From positions 995,782 through 1,059,781 of the forward strand of contig BLZA01000023.1 of the NCBI GenBank assembly GCA_013423385.1: 64,000 nucleotides of DNA, read 5' to 3'. This DNA comes from Naganishia liquefaciens (Eukaryota; Basidiomycota; Tremellomycetes; Filobasidiales; Filobasidiaceae). Position numbers and translations under genes: made by a program. Every line of letters starts with the position of its first letter. The first letter of the stretch is position 1. Below, in pieces: positions 25,565 through 38,167 of the stretch. The notes under the pieces are model-generated. The model had not been told where the DNA came from. It was given only the letters and a program-made list of their open reading frames with translations, and made no database searches.

Positions 25565-25923
25565 AAAATGATCTTTGCTCTTGCAAAAGCGTTTGCGGTA
25601 CGTACCTTGACTTTTTTGTTGGGTCGTCCGGGTCGCCCTGGGTATATTTCGAGAACGTTTGCTGACAAACGTGTCTCACCGAAAGGTAGCGTTTTCCGTG
25701 TTGTAATTCTGCGTCAACCGTTATAGGATCGAAGTTCAATTCTTGTTATGATCCTGATCGCAGCGCTCTGCAGAATTATGCAAGACGTGAAAGGCAGGGC
25801 AGAGATAACCCTCATGACCGAAAGTCAACTCGAGCTCAGCTGAGTCTTCCGTCATGCGGAGGCGAGACAGGGTGCGCCCCAGCGAAACTCGTCTCAACCA
25901 AAGTCGTGAGACACGAGCGACAG
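25565..25923. promoter_or_regulatory. Divergent promoter region KCS1 / SLD3 candidate
   Basis: About 360-440 bp, depending on which SLD3 start is used. No distinct element was recognised. A second in-frame ATG of the plus-strand gene at 26002 has a better context (GAG before ATG) and would lengthen this spacer. Confidence 0.45.
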
Positions 25924-28900
25924 ATGCTTGGGTTGAAATGTCGGAATGCAGGCCATCGAGGCTTCTGTCACCACCGGTCTCCAGATCACAATGCCAACGA
26001 GATGAACGGCATCTACATCGCGGCACCACGGTTCGATTTGGAAACGGCCTGTCCGGTCAACGTCGCATGGCGTTCCTTGAGCAAGTCGATGTCGGTCGAT
26101 CAACCTGTCACGCATCCCGCATTCGTTCCGGCTTTGGAAGATCCAGAGTCTCAGAGCACGGTTTCTTACGTCCAAAGGCGGTACTGGGAAACCTTGTACT
26201 TTCCAGAAGTGATTATGACAGTTGAACTACATCATGCATACAACCTGTTGATTATCGCTGCATCTCTACAGTGTTTAGCTCCGGTCAAATATCTTTGCCT
26301 CGATCTCCTGCGGATCAGACGGAATCCACCCGTCGAGGACAGCGCACCTGGAGATAGGATTGCGGATATCGCAAGTAAAGCTCCATCAACCGCTCCCGAG
26401 ATGGACAATGGGGCTCAAATGAGCCTACAGGGTCGCCGAGGGCACGACGAACCCGTTGACGAGATCGCACTGGATGACAATGTTCGCCTAGATCCCGCAA
26501 GCGAAATGCACGATGGCTTATACCCCTACGTTTAGCGTCTGCTGATCAGCTCGCCCAGTAACAAGAAACGCAAATTGCAACGGGATGGACCTACTTGGAA
26601 TACACTGAATCCCAACGCAAATCACTTCACGACTCCGCTCGATCTCCTGCTGATGCCTATAGCCAAGATCGAGTCGAAGCACAGAAAGGCGGTATCAGCT
26701 ATGCTCTTTGAGAAGCAATCTGAACATTATGGGTTAGAGAATCCTGGCAGAGGTGAGTCGAAGGACCAACAGTTTAGCTTTTTAGGATAATTTCAAACGT
26801 TCGCTGCGTCTTGCCCGATCAGTTCAAGCGGAAACTTCGATCTCGTCAGATGAGATCAAGATGATCAGCGAAGCAATGCATTTGCACAACACGTCTGCTC
26901 ACGCAGATGAAGAAAGAACAGCTACTTTGAGGGCTATCAATGCGGACGTCGAACACTGGTATCAGGAATCGAAAATGAACGAGGCTCGATCAGACGAAAA
27001 GCCACAGTCAACGGCAGCCGAGAGGCAGATTTATCATTCGCATGGTGTGATAGCAGCCGATGTAGCGCACAATGTCCAAGCAATGGACATCGAGAAAAAG
27101 CTTGTACGGAGAGAGGAAATGCTCAAGTCTTTCATAGATTCGGAAGTGCGCAAACTAAGGGAACATTTCGAACGCAGAGAGTACGTGTCTTTGAATGGTT
27201 GAACTGGGTCCGTATTCAACGACACACGTCTTCATCTTACAGGGTTCTGCTGCAGATAATTTTACTGCTTGTAAGGAATCATCTGTATCCAACCGCAGCA
27301 CGATCAATAGTCATGGGAGATGAGGATGAAGCTCGAGAAGTTGATGTCGATCTTGAGGCCGATCTCGCGATGCGCAAGAGGAAGAAGAATAAATCGCGGA
27401 CAGACTCATTTTCCGCCACGGAAAGAACTTCTCGCAAAATCGAACGGCAAGCTAGACGCAAAAGCAAGAACTCTCGCCGCCAATCCGACGGCATTTACGA
27501 AGACGTTCAAGACGACACACAAGTGGCAATCGATCCTGAAGATATGCTGGATATGTTGGCCGACCGCGTCGCGTTGTGGCATGCGGTCGGTGCGGGAAGC
27601 GAAAAGCCTAGAGGGGCTTCTGCAGGTCATCAGTTCCACGCAGATGGCCTCGAGTACGACCTGGACTCTGATTCGGACGAAGAACTGCGTTTCGCCAGGA
27701 ACTATGCAGCAAATGGCTACATGAAGCCGGACAGAAGAGCAATGGAAGAATGGGATTGGGTTCAGCGCTTTTGCGTGAATATAGTGGAAAAATAGTAAGC
27801 GGTCGTGAAGGATAATACGGGCTTCGTTGCTGATGTTTCAAATAAAGCTTTATGGCCATCAATCGTGCCTTCTGCGAATCACTCCACCTGAAGGTGTTTG
27901 GCGAAGCACTGACCGCTCCCGAATCCACGAATATGCAAAATGCGTCCGCTGAGATCGATCACGATGACGCTTCAAATCATTCCTTGAACAGCGGCAATTT
28001 TGGAGAGGTACCGCGAAGACCATTCTCTAGAGCGCCATCCGTAGCGTCACTGTCTTCTTCCACGCGAATAGAGAGAACCGTATCCGCGGATCCTACAAAT
28101 AGCGAAGTCCTTGATCGGCCGGTTGGTGGACCGGATGACAGTCGCAGTAATGCTAAACCAGGCATACAGAAGACAGCTTCAAGCAATTCATTATCCCGCA
28201 CGACGTCATCTACAGGCTCTTCGCACCTTTTCAAAAACCGCCAGGTCGGATTTTCGCGAACCAACAGTTCGATGCTTGCGGCCAACTCATCCGGGCCTGT
28301 CAGCATTCTGATGGGCAAGCGCAAAACAATGGTTGTTCCACTCGGAAACAGGTCCATTACAACGAGGAAGGTCTCTGGTGGTGAGTCGGATTGCGCCCAA
28401 ACCCCTGCACGCCCATGCTCTTCGCAACTTTGGGGGGCTAGCGAAACTAATCCTCGATCTGTCTAGAATCATCCGCTGCACTCAGACATGCCACTGTCCC
28501 CGAGAGGCGAGCGATCACAGGCAATGAGACATTAGCTCTTGCTACTCCGGCCAAACCTCGCTCTAAGGGTTCCAAGTTCCGTGACCTGCATATGCATCGT
28601 CGTCAGGGAGCTTTTGGAAAGATGGCTTCTGTCCCCGACTACACCACGTCTTCCAGCATTTTCGTGGCAGAAACACCGATGATGCCCGCAGGACGACATC
28701 ATGATTTCGGGTCGCGTCTTACTGGCGCGGCTTCGCAAGCCTCCGCCGCTTTGTCACATCGTTTGCACGGGGAGGCGGACGACGCGGATGATCTGGCAGA
28801 CTTCATGGTGGACACAGACGAGGAAGAGGACATTGCGCTGTTCAGCGGTAGGAACTCTCGCGCAAGCGATCTGGCGGTTGAATGGCAAAACGATAGACAA

Positions 28901-28954
28901 CTCGTTGGCGACGTTCCGGAAGTCCCCGAAACACCAGTGAAGGGAGTAGATTAG
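25924..28954 (+). CDS. SLD3: Candidate DNA replication initiator Sld3
   Basis: The exons read as an Sld3-like factor, which loads Cdc45 onto the replicative helicase after CDK phosphorylation. Early exons hold YFPEVIMTV and APVKYLCLDLLRIRR. After two introns comes EVLLQIILLLVRNHLY, then DMLDMLADRVALWHAVG and DWVQRFCVNIVEKYFMAINR, the order expected for the SLD3 domain. The C-terminal third is polar with CDK-type sites: ATPAKPRSK near 28545 and PETPVKG at the very end, plus SSPSNKKRK near 26555. Junctions are clean at 26756 (GTGAGT), 27181 (GTACGT), 27795 (GTAAGC) and 28381 (GTGAGT). One problem is an in-frame TAG at 26533-26535; it is itself a good acceptor (TTTAG), so a short intron ending there (54 nt from GTTCGC, or 81 nt from GTTGAC) is the likely answer. 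The start could be 26002. Confidence 0.68.
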
Positions 28955-29439
28955 GAGCCAACTGCGCTTTGCATGAAGGAATAGGCTGCTGGAAGGCGCG
29001 ATGTGTGATGTATCGATCAATCCAGAAGTCAGCGGCGCCGGCCTTGTAGATCAGGTTTCCTAAATGAGCGATGTTCGATGTGTCGATCCGCAATCATGCT
29101 GCGTTTTCTTATGAGATCTACAAAATGGTTCATGAACAAACTGGCAATCCCTGTACAATAATGTATGATCAATTACATATTCCCGGACAGCGTAACGAGG
29201 AAGCCCGGGTGGGGGGGAGGGCGGGGGCGGGATATGCAGGGAGATTGATAGTTTGCAAACGATGGCGGAGGCGATTCATTGACTGGAACCGTTGGAGGCT
29301 TACGTGTAGCAGGAAAACTTCGCGGTCGAGCAATGCCGACCCAGCCCAGCCGCCCCGCCTTCAGGCTGATAAATTATGAAGGGTGCATGCGATGCCGCTT
29401 GCCATATGGGCAGGAGTTGGGCAGTCGTCGGCGCACGTT
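28955..29439. other. Convergent intergenic region SLD3 / GPA1
   Basis: 485 bp between two stop codons with no protein-like frame. It holds the G-run block listed separately and the terminators of both genes. Confidence 0.5.
29207..29231 (+). other. G-quadruplex-type G-run block
   Basis: Five runs of three or more G are separated by single bases (G3-T-G7-A-G3-C-G5-C-G3). It lies about 210 bp past the GPA1 stop on the non-template side, so a GPA1 transcript reaching it would be C-rich and an SLD3 read-through would be G-rich. Confidence 0.75.
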
Positions 29440-31285
29440 CTACAAGATGCCACTGTCTCTCAACGCATTCTGCAGAAGCATGCAGATGTTGTGTCAATGT
29501 AGAGATCTCCGATGATTTCGTTCTATCGCACCTGAAGAATGGTTTCTTTGACAGCCGCGAAAACGAGTCGGATCTGACAGAGTCGCGATATTAGCTTGTG
29601 GTTTCATTTTATGTCTGGCCAGATGGCTTGAGGCTCACGTTTGACGTATCGGTAGCTTGAGTAAGATGAGGGTAGATACTGAGCCTCGCTCTATTTGTTT
29701 GCGTGAATCTCCAAAGAATGTACTTGGCAGCCTTGTTGATATCCGGGCCGCCTGATGGGATAACGGTTAAAATCCAGGTATTGCGGTCATTATTTCCACT
29801 TACCAGTGTATTCCGGGAAGTACCTTTCCAATGGAGTCTTCATGAGCTTCATTTTGAACACATCAATCTTGTTCAGAAACAAAATAACCGAAGTTCGCAG
29901 GAACCACCGGGAATTGATCACGGACTCGAACAAGATCAAGGACTCCTGCATGCGATTCTGAAAGATTGATTCCGACCAGAATCACATCAAATTCTCTTCT
30001 GCGCTGCCAGGGAAGAAACTTACCTGCCCACTTTCCTCCAACAGTACTTGATCGTACTCGCTCAAAGCTACGCAAAAGATAATCGAAGTGACAGCTTCGA
30101 AGCAATGGATCCACTTTTTTCTTTCTGAACGTTGACCACCGACATCGAACATGTGAATACTAAGTTGTCCCATGTTGAAGCGGGTCTCCGATATACCCGT
30201 CGTCTTTGTTCGAGCTCGGAGCACATCGGCTTCCTCTGGCAAGTAGGCAGGATCTGCGATACGTCTCACGTGCTGGAAAAAGCTGGCGAAAAGTATTTGA
30301 GGTCGCACTTGAATACGGGCAGTCAGCTAATAAACTTACTAGGTCGCTGAGTCCATCAAGTAGAATTCGCTAGATCTGTCCATGATATTTGGAATGATGG
30401 GGTCGTGCCACAGGCTCTCGATCGCCATGGCGATGTCTGGTGAAAATTGGTTGTTCGCTTCGGAATCCAATCGGTACTCAAGGATGGCGTCGGCGTTGAC
30501 CTGAAAAGCGTATCCGTCAGTATCACGGTGCGATTTCGAGAACCTCACGAACCCTGTTAGTGGGATCCTCTGGGTCGACCCCGATTTTTCTGCAGGCAAG
30601 AATCAATGCTTGAGCGGAGTCCAGCAGATTCTTGTTGCTAAAATCGTGAGCATCAGTATCGACTGTCGCGTGCTAGGTGAAGTGCGATATCTTACATGAT
30701 TGGTTTGTAGCTCAACAGCTCGTCCCTCGAGTAGCCGCTCTGATGGATGATTTTCATTTGCTTTACGATAGTAGATTTCCCTGATTCTCCGGAGCCTGTG
30801 AAGAGGGAGCCACATGAGTGAATTGCGGTCTGTAAGTCGCTGCAATACCACTCACCCAATAACAACAGCTTGCATTCCTTGGTGAACTTCCTGCTCTCCT
30901 CTGCCGTCTGCTTGTCCGCTGTGAGACTCCTCTCTCTTTGGGTCTTACCATGAGGATGCCCGTTGCTGGTCGCGCCGGCAGCGACGTCAGCCTGCGTGGG
31001 CGACACTGGCCCATCGTTGAGAAATGCTGTGAGATCAGTGGCATCGGGAGCAGGATGGGCTGCACCGGCTTCCCCAACGGGAGGCTGCGCGGTCGCCGAA
31101 GTAGCGGAGCCTCGACCATGCTGAGGCTGAGCCGGCGTAGCTGGGCTAGCCGCCGCAGTAGAGGTAGATGAGGATGGTGGTTTGGCGGTGTTGGATGGTC
31201 CATTGCTGATCGGGGGATTCACTTTGTTCATCCCCTGAAGCGGCCGTGCATCTTCCTTTGCTGGCGAAGACGTGCAAGCTCCCAT
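29440..31285 (-). CDS. GPA1: Heterotrimeric G-protein alpha subunit (Gpa1 type)
   Basis: A membrane-anchored GTPase switch of the cAMP pathway. It begins MGACTSS, with Gly2 and Cys4 placed for myristoylation and palmitoylation. A low-complexity region of about 100 residues follows (Ala, Pro, Ser, Thr-rich), and then the core: KECKLLLLG, the P-loop [20 protein letters not shown], switch [17 protein letters not shown], switch [27 protein letters not shown] and TQATDT. The last exon reads NALRDSGIL and stops at TAG 29440-29442. Its preceding exon ends AVKETILQ, followed by a GTGCGA donor. The long insert between the lipidated end and the P-loop is the hallmark of Cryptococcus Gpa1, which signals to adenylate cyclase below Gpr4; this supports both the call and the tremellomycete placement. 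An intron splits the P-loop entry (LLLLG then GSGES). Confidence 0.95.
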
Positions 31286-33446
31286 TTTGGAGTAAGTTTT
31301 GGGCTGTCGGGACGTATGCGTTGTTTGACTCGGCGGCTCCGCTTATGGGTTTCGAGCAGGGTTGTCAAACGCTGTGAATGCGTTTACGTTGCGCGGCACG
31401 TGCTTGCCTGGAGCACAACGCTTGTGGTCACTCCGACGTGATTTCGACTTGATATCCGCAAGACGATAGAGGCGATGTTTGCTGTGCCCCTGGACGGCTT
31501 GAGTCTTACGTGGACGGCGCAAATAGGTTCCTTTAGTCTCCACGGCCGCCTAGGCCAAGCGATTCAGAATCGTCGGAGATCTCGGATTGCTGCTTGGTTT
31601 CTCGCCAAAGACAGTCGTACTGAAGGGAGAATACGGGATGACTGTGTAGGACAACGCCGTGATTCCCAGATCGAAAGTCGAAAAGTCGAAAGTCGAGAGT
31701 CGCACGGTTTGGGTCCCGAATGATCTCACCGAGTCCTTGTCACGCTTGACGCGCTGGGAGATTGCACGGGACAGATCGCGATGTATCGATGTTCTGAGTG
31801 CAAGACGGTCCACTCGAAGCTTGGATGGTCGGGATGGCCAGTTGGCTGTTACACACTCAAGACCTTGTTAGGCTGATCGCTGAACGGCCCGTTGGAATCA
31901 CCGTTGAGCGCGATAACAATCGACCCGGTGCTGCAGTAGCTCTGTCGCGGTAGCTGATGTACCAGTAATGACTCTCCGGTGTTCCACGCTCAAAAAGGCT
32001 GCGGACGGCAACGTCTTGTACGGAGCAGCTAACGGAGCTTTTGGCGCAACAAGCTGCGCAAACGTGCAACAAGCCTTGCTTTTGCGGTCGCTTCAGAGAG
32101 CCAAGCTGAGTCTGGGCGAAAATGGTTTTTTTGACGATAATCTTCTCGTTTTTGAAAAAAGGCTCGACCGAAGGCTGGCCAGTTGATGGAATTCTTGCTG
32201 CCGATCAGCTTGCCGACTGCTTGCCGATCGCGTGGGAGGGCCTTGAGACGAAAACAGCCAGATAAAGAAGCTGATAATGATGCCCTATGAGCCTCGTTAA
32301 TCAAGAAGACTTGTTTAGCAAGCAAGACGCTAAAAGGCTAGCAGTCCAAGAGCCTGTCTTTCCCATCACACGAGCATTTTATTACTCAAACGCAGCGACA
32401 AACGCAAACGCAAATACACATAATTAGCATAGATTTTCGATGTGATTGACTAGAACAGCTGTTCATTGTTTATATCTTGTCCCCGGCGATGGGACCGATG
32501 CGCCTCGGGTCGTCTGACAAGCTATCTGTCAAGCCGGCTTCAAGCCGCCCCCGCTGTCGTCCAAGCCTGCGAGGCCGGCAGGAAGCCGCGCCTCTGTCAA
32601 ACTACAAAAAATACAATCATATCTGAGATCAGGATGTTACTCGACAAATCCAACGTGAAGTCTAGAGTAGACGTTCAATGCTATGAATGTTGACGTTGCT
32701 GGTTCTGGTGCAACGTCAAAGGTAACGTCACTCCATGGCGGTGCCAGCATTGCGCTACATCTTGTTCCTGCCAAGTGTCTACGGGATGCACACTGATGGT
32801 CCTTGAAAATGAGATACTGGCATAATCGGTACTGCCTCGAGAGGAACCTGCTTGAATGTGGCTCTTTGGTGACCATACCGAAGATTGGATCAGATGAACA
32901 TGTATGTGGGTTAGCGATGTGGTCCAAGCGTCATTACAGACCCTTGAATCACGTGCCATAGTACGGCTCTGGATCCGGCTTAGCGCTTCATACGGGAGGC
33001 TCGTGTTTCAACTATGTCGATAAGATAATAACTCGCGAAACCCGGAACTAGACGCGGACACTCAAAGCCCAAAAGTCAAGAAGTCAAGAAGAAGCACGAG
33101 ATCCGCTCTGCAAGGGTTAAACACGGCATACCTGATTTCGCAATACGCGGATCTGTTGATGGACGCGACAACGATTTGAAACGACTGGATTTGCCCACCA
33201 CGTATTATTCGCAGCGGGATCGGAAACATCAAGGGGATTCGTAGAGGAACCGTCGCGAGCTCTTTGGAGCCAAGGGTACGGCCTGTCGATATTCTCTTTC
33301 TGGCGATGCTTCATCTCACATGTACACAACATATTTTCTTACACAGAGCTTTCCTTGTGCTTCTGCATAGCACACGAAGCGAGCGAATCGTCCCGTGTGC
33401 TTCGAAAGGAATCCCGCTGTGTGCCCAGTCCGCTTGATCGCTTGCG
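31286..33446. other. 2.2 kb stretch between GPA1 and HAP5 without a resolved gene
   Basis: A head-to-head spacer far longer than its neighbours. Small tandem words occur at 31671-31700 (GTCGAAA repeats) and 33068-33090 (AGTCAAGA repeats). A hairpin with TGACGT motifs lies at 32690-32719. No frame looks like a gene on either strand. The texture between 31860 and 32600 resembles the 14-16 kb stretch (many CAGCT and CAAGC words), but I found no long shared sequence by eye. Confidence 0.4.
32690..32719. repeat. Inverted repeat carrying TGACGT motifs
   Basis: Perfect 10-bp arms TTGACGTTGC and GCAACGTCAA flank a 10-nt loop. A third copy of the core (AACGTCAC) follows nine bases later. TGACGT is the half-site of CREB/ATF-type bZIP factors. 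Confidence 0.75.
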
Positions 33447-34927
33447 ATGCAGTATACCATGAACCAGTCCGGTGACCGATCGTCCGAGGGGGAGGACGAC
33501 AACGGCATTTCCTCAAATCCGCTAGCACACCCGTTCTCTAATACACTTTACAACTACGGACAACACACATCGCTGCCGCAGCCGTGGCAGCAGGCGTCCG
33601 GCCTGGCGATCAGTTACCCAGGCAGCGGCCTCAACGGAACGATCAGTGGGGATGCTCGTCAGGAAAAGGGATCACCGGCAATGTATCCCGACGACGATGT
33701 CCTTGAACGCGAGATGGCTCTGCTGGAGGAGGAGGATCCAACAATGTTTCTGGATGGATTGATGGACCCAACGACGAACGGGGATTTGGACAGTATATTG
33801 CCTATGGACAGCGCAGTCGCGCCCAGTAACAACGGTAAAGGAGCGGTACCCCATCCGCCAACGACGATGGGGTCTGTCAACACCAGCAGTGCTCAGCCGA
33901 AACAGGCATCGGCTCATACAGCAGTGGCGTCATCTTCGACACGGCCACCGCCACCACAACCACCACAACCACCACAACCACATCACCATGGATACCAGCC
34001 AGCTTCCCTTTCGTCTATAACTGGGGCAAAGGACAGGTCACTCGACCAATTGTTGATCAGCTTTTGGACGCATCAGATGGATTTAGCGGAGAAAGGTACA
34101 GCAGCAAACGGGACGAGTCAACAGGATGGACAGGAACCGCAACAAGACGAGCCCGACGAGTTCAAGACTTTTGGGTTGCCTTTGGCGCGAATCAAAAAGG
34201 TTATGAAGAGTGATCCGGATGTCAAGGTTTGTGGCTCTTGATACTGTCTGGATGTGCACTCATTTCGCCTCCCGACGCAGATGATATCGGCCGAAGGTAT
34301 AGAGCAAGGCGTGTGAAGTTGCAGTTCAGTTGGACTAATGACCTCATTCGCTTCAGTCCCAGTTCTGCTGTCCAAGGCTTGCGAGAGTGAGCTTGAGACT
34401 AGAACGATAACCATCGATATGTCGGTCTGACCTCGGATTCTCCAGTCTTCATCGCAGAACTCACATGCAGAGCATGGCTGGTCGCTGAATCCCATAAACG
34501 ACGCACATTACAGAAATCCGACGTTGCCAGCGCAATTGGATTCAGCGACATGTTCGACTTTTTGATCGACATTGTGCCGAGAGAGGAAGCCATCAGCAAA
34601 AGTGAACTCGGAATGAAACGCCGCACAGCCCGGATGAAGGAGAAAAAGGAAGAAGAACGGAAGCGGAAACGACAAGAGGAGTTGGAGGAGGCGTATGCGT
34701 ATAGCCAGGCGCAAGCTCACGGTCAATCTGGCGCGAACTCGAGGGCGACGGCAACACCTGCTATTGCGCCTGTTTCGACAACAGCAGCAGGACTTTCGCA
34801 ACGCATTCCCGATCCTGCGATACAAGCTGGCCCGAGTCTGGCATCCATCGGCCAGGCTGTTCGTGCGGCTCAGGGACAGCAGCGAGAGAATGGCTTGCCG
34901 GCGGAGAAGAAGAGGAGGGAAGAATGA
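33447..34927 (+). CDS. HAP5: CCAAT-binding factor subunit C (Hap5 / NF-YC)
   Basis: A histone-fold subunit of the heterotrimeric CCAAT-binding complex, which in fungi governs respiration and iron use with HapX or Hap4. The first exon is long and disordered (Gln, Pro and acidic patches), ending [19 protein letters not shown]. The fold then continues over three exons: a 16-nt exon 34281-34296 (MISAE), a 30-nt exon 34357-34386 (PVLLSKACE) and a last exon from 34446. The last exon begins [19 protein letters not shown] and runs to [14 protein letters not shown]. That is the full NF-YC helix order with no gap. A Lys/Glu-rich helix and a polar tail complete the protein, stopping at TGA 34925-34927. 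ATG 33447 is first in frame; a second ATG eleven bases on is out of frame with it. Confidence 0.92.
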
Positions 34928-35501
34928 AGGGTTGAATGCGGTGGGGTAAAGCAGAAAGGTCACGGGGGCGAGTGGCCAATCGATCTTTTGGAGTTGTATG
35001 GCATTGAGCGCTGAGATGATACAGCATTCAACAAAGACATGACGCGCTTGGGGCGAGATCTACTGGCTGATTGTCATCCTACAGCGATCAGAATGGCAGG
35101 GTCATCTTCCATCGACGAGGCGTCGTTGGCGTTGTGCTTGTCATCATTGGTGTGCTCCGGTAACAAGGCCCCCGCCAAGCCGTCGCGTCTGGAAGTTGCG
35201 AGAAGACGCGCGCCCTGCGCTTTTTCCAGACGCCCGCGAACTAGGCCCGATCCCTGCTTACGGCGGAAAGCTAAGCGCACCTTTTTTGCTTCGATCGCAG
35301 CCGGAACACGGCCACGGACGGTCTGGACGGTCCATTCCGACGTCCGACGACACTTGCCGATCGTCCATCCTCCGGTGTCGTCGTCGGTGGCAACGCTGCA
35401 CAAGACCATCATAAGAAGCCGCCACTAGCAACGACTGCGCCGTTCACATTCCCCATTTTCCAAAAACCGACGGTCGTCTGGTACACATCATCTTCACCAC
35501 C
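34928..35501. other. Intergenic: HAP5 3' end and SSC1 promoter
   Basis: 574 bp. An open frame of about 130 codons (35039-35428, ATG start) is Arg-rich without family features and probably chance. No clear array of heat-shock elements (alternating GAA/TTC) was seen, although the gene downstream is an Hsp70. Confidence 0.45.
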
Positions 35502-37609
<2,108 letters not shown>

Positions 37610-38167
37610 GATGCGCATGGACAGGTATGGTAATGCAGAGGCTATAGTAGAGCCTAGCAGGCATGGATGGCTAGTGCGCGGCATGAGGCCGCGGTGCTCT
37701 GTGCTCTCCGCAAGGGGCACGTCTGGAGATTTGTATTAATAATAGAAAAACTCCCCCTCGTCATGTTGCGGCATGTGTATAAATAAAATAACGGCAACAC
37801 AGTGGCATCGCAATAGCACGGTCGGACTCTTCATGCCCTGCGTCAAGGGTTGTGGCACAATATAGTTCAAGTAGGGCGGATGGAACGGTTCTTGTACCTC
37901 AGGGAATGTCGCTCGATCTCCTTGATGCAGAGCAGAGCGTCGCCACATATATTTTTAGGTCTCTGGCTATTATAACTGGCCTCCACCCCGGCCATGACGC
38001 GTACGGTGGAATTTCAATGAGCATACGGAACCACCGAGTACCCAGGTTGCGGATGGAGAGTATCTCTGGCCCGTACCAGAGGAGAGTAAGAGAAGAGCAT
38101 CACCTTGAACTTTCGCCAAGGCCATTGTTCGTCAGCATAGCTGGAAGTCTCTCACAATCCTGCCAAG
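37610..38167. other. Intergenic: SSC1 3' end and aminotransferase promoter
   Basis: 558 bp with only short chance frames. No regulatory site was recognised. Confidence 0.45.

Noticed and set aside
35039-35428. 130-codon plus-strand frame upstream of SSC1
   Set aside because: Arg- and Ser-rich without motif or splice structure. It occupies the SSC1 promoter and looks like chance.
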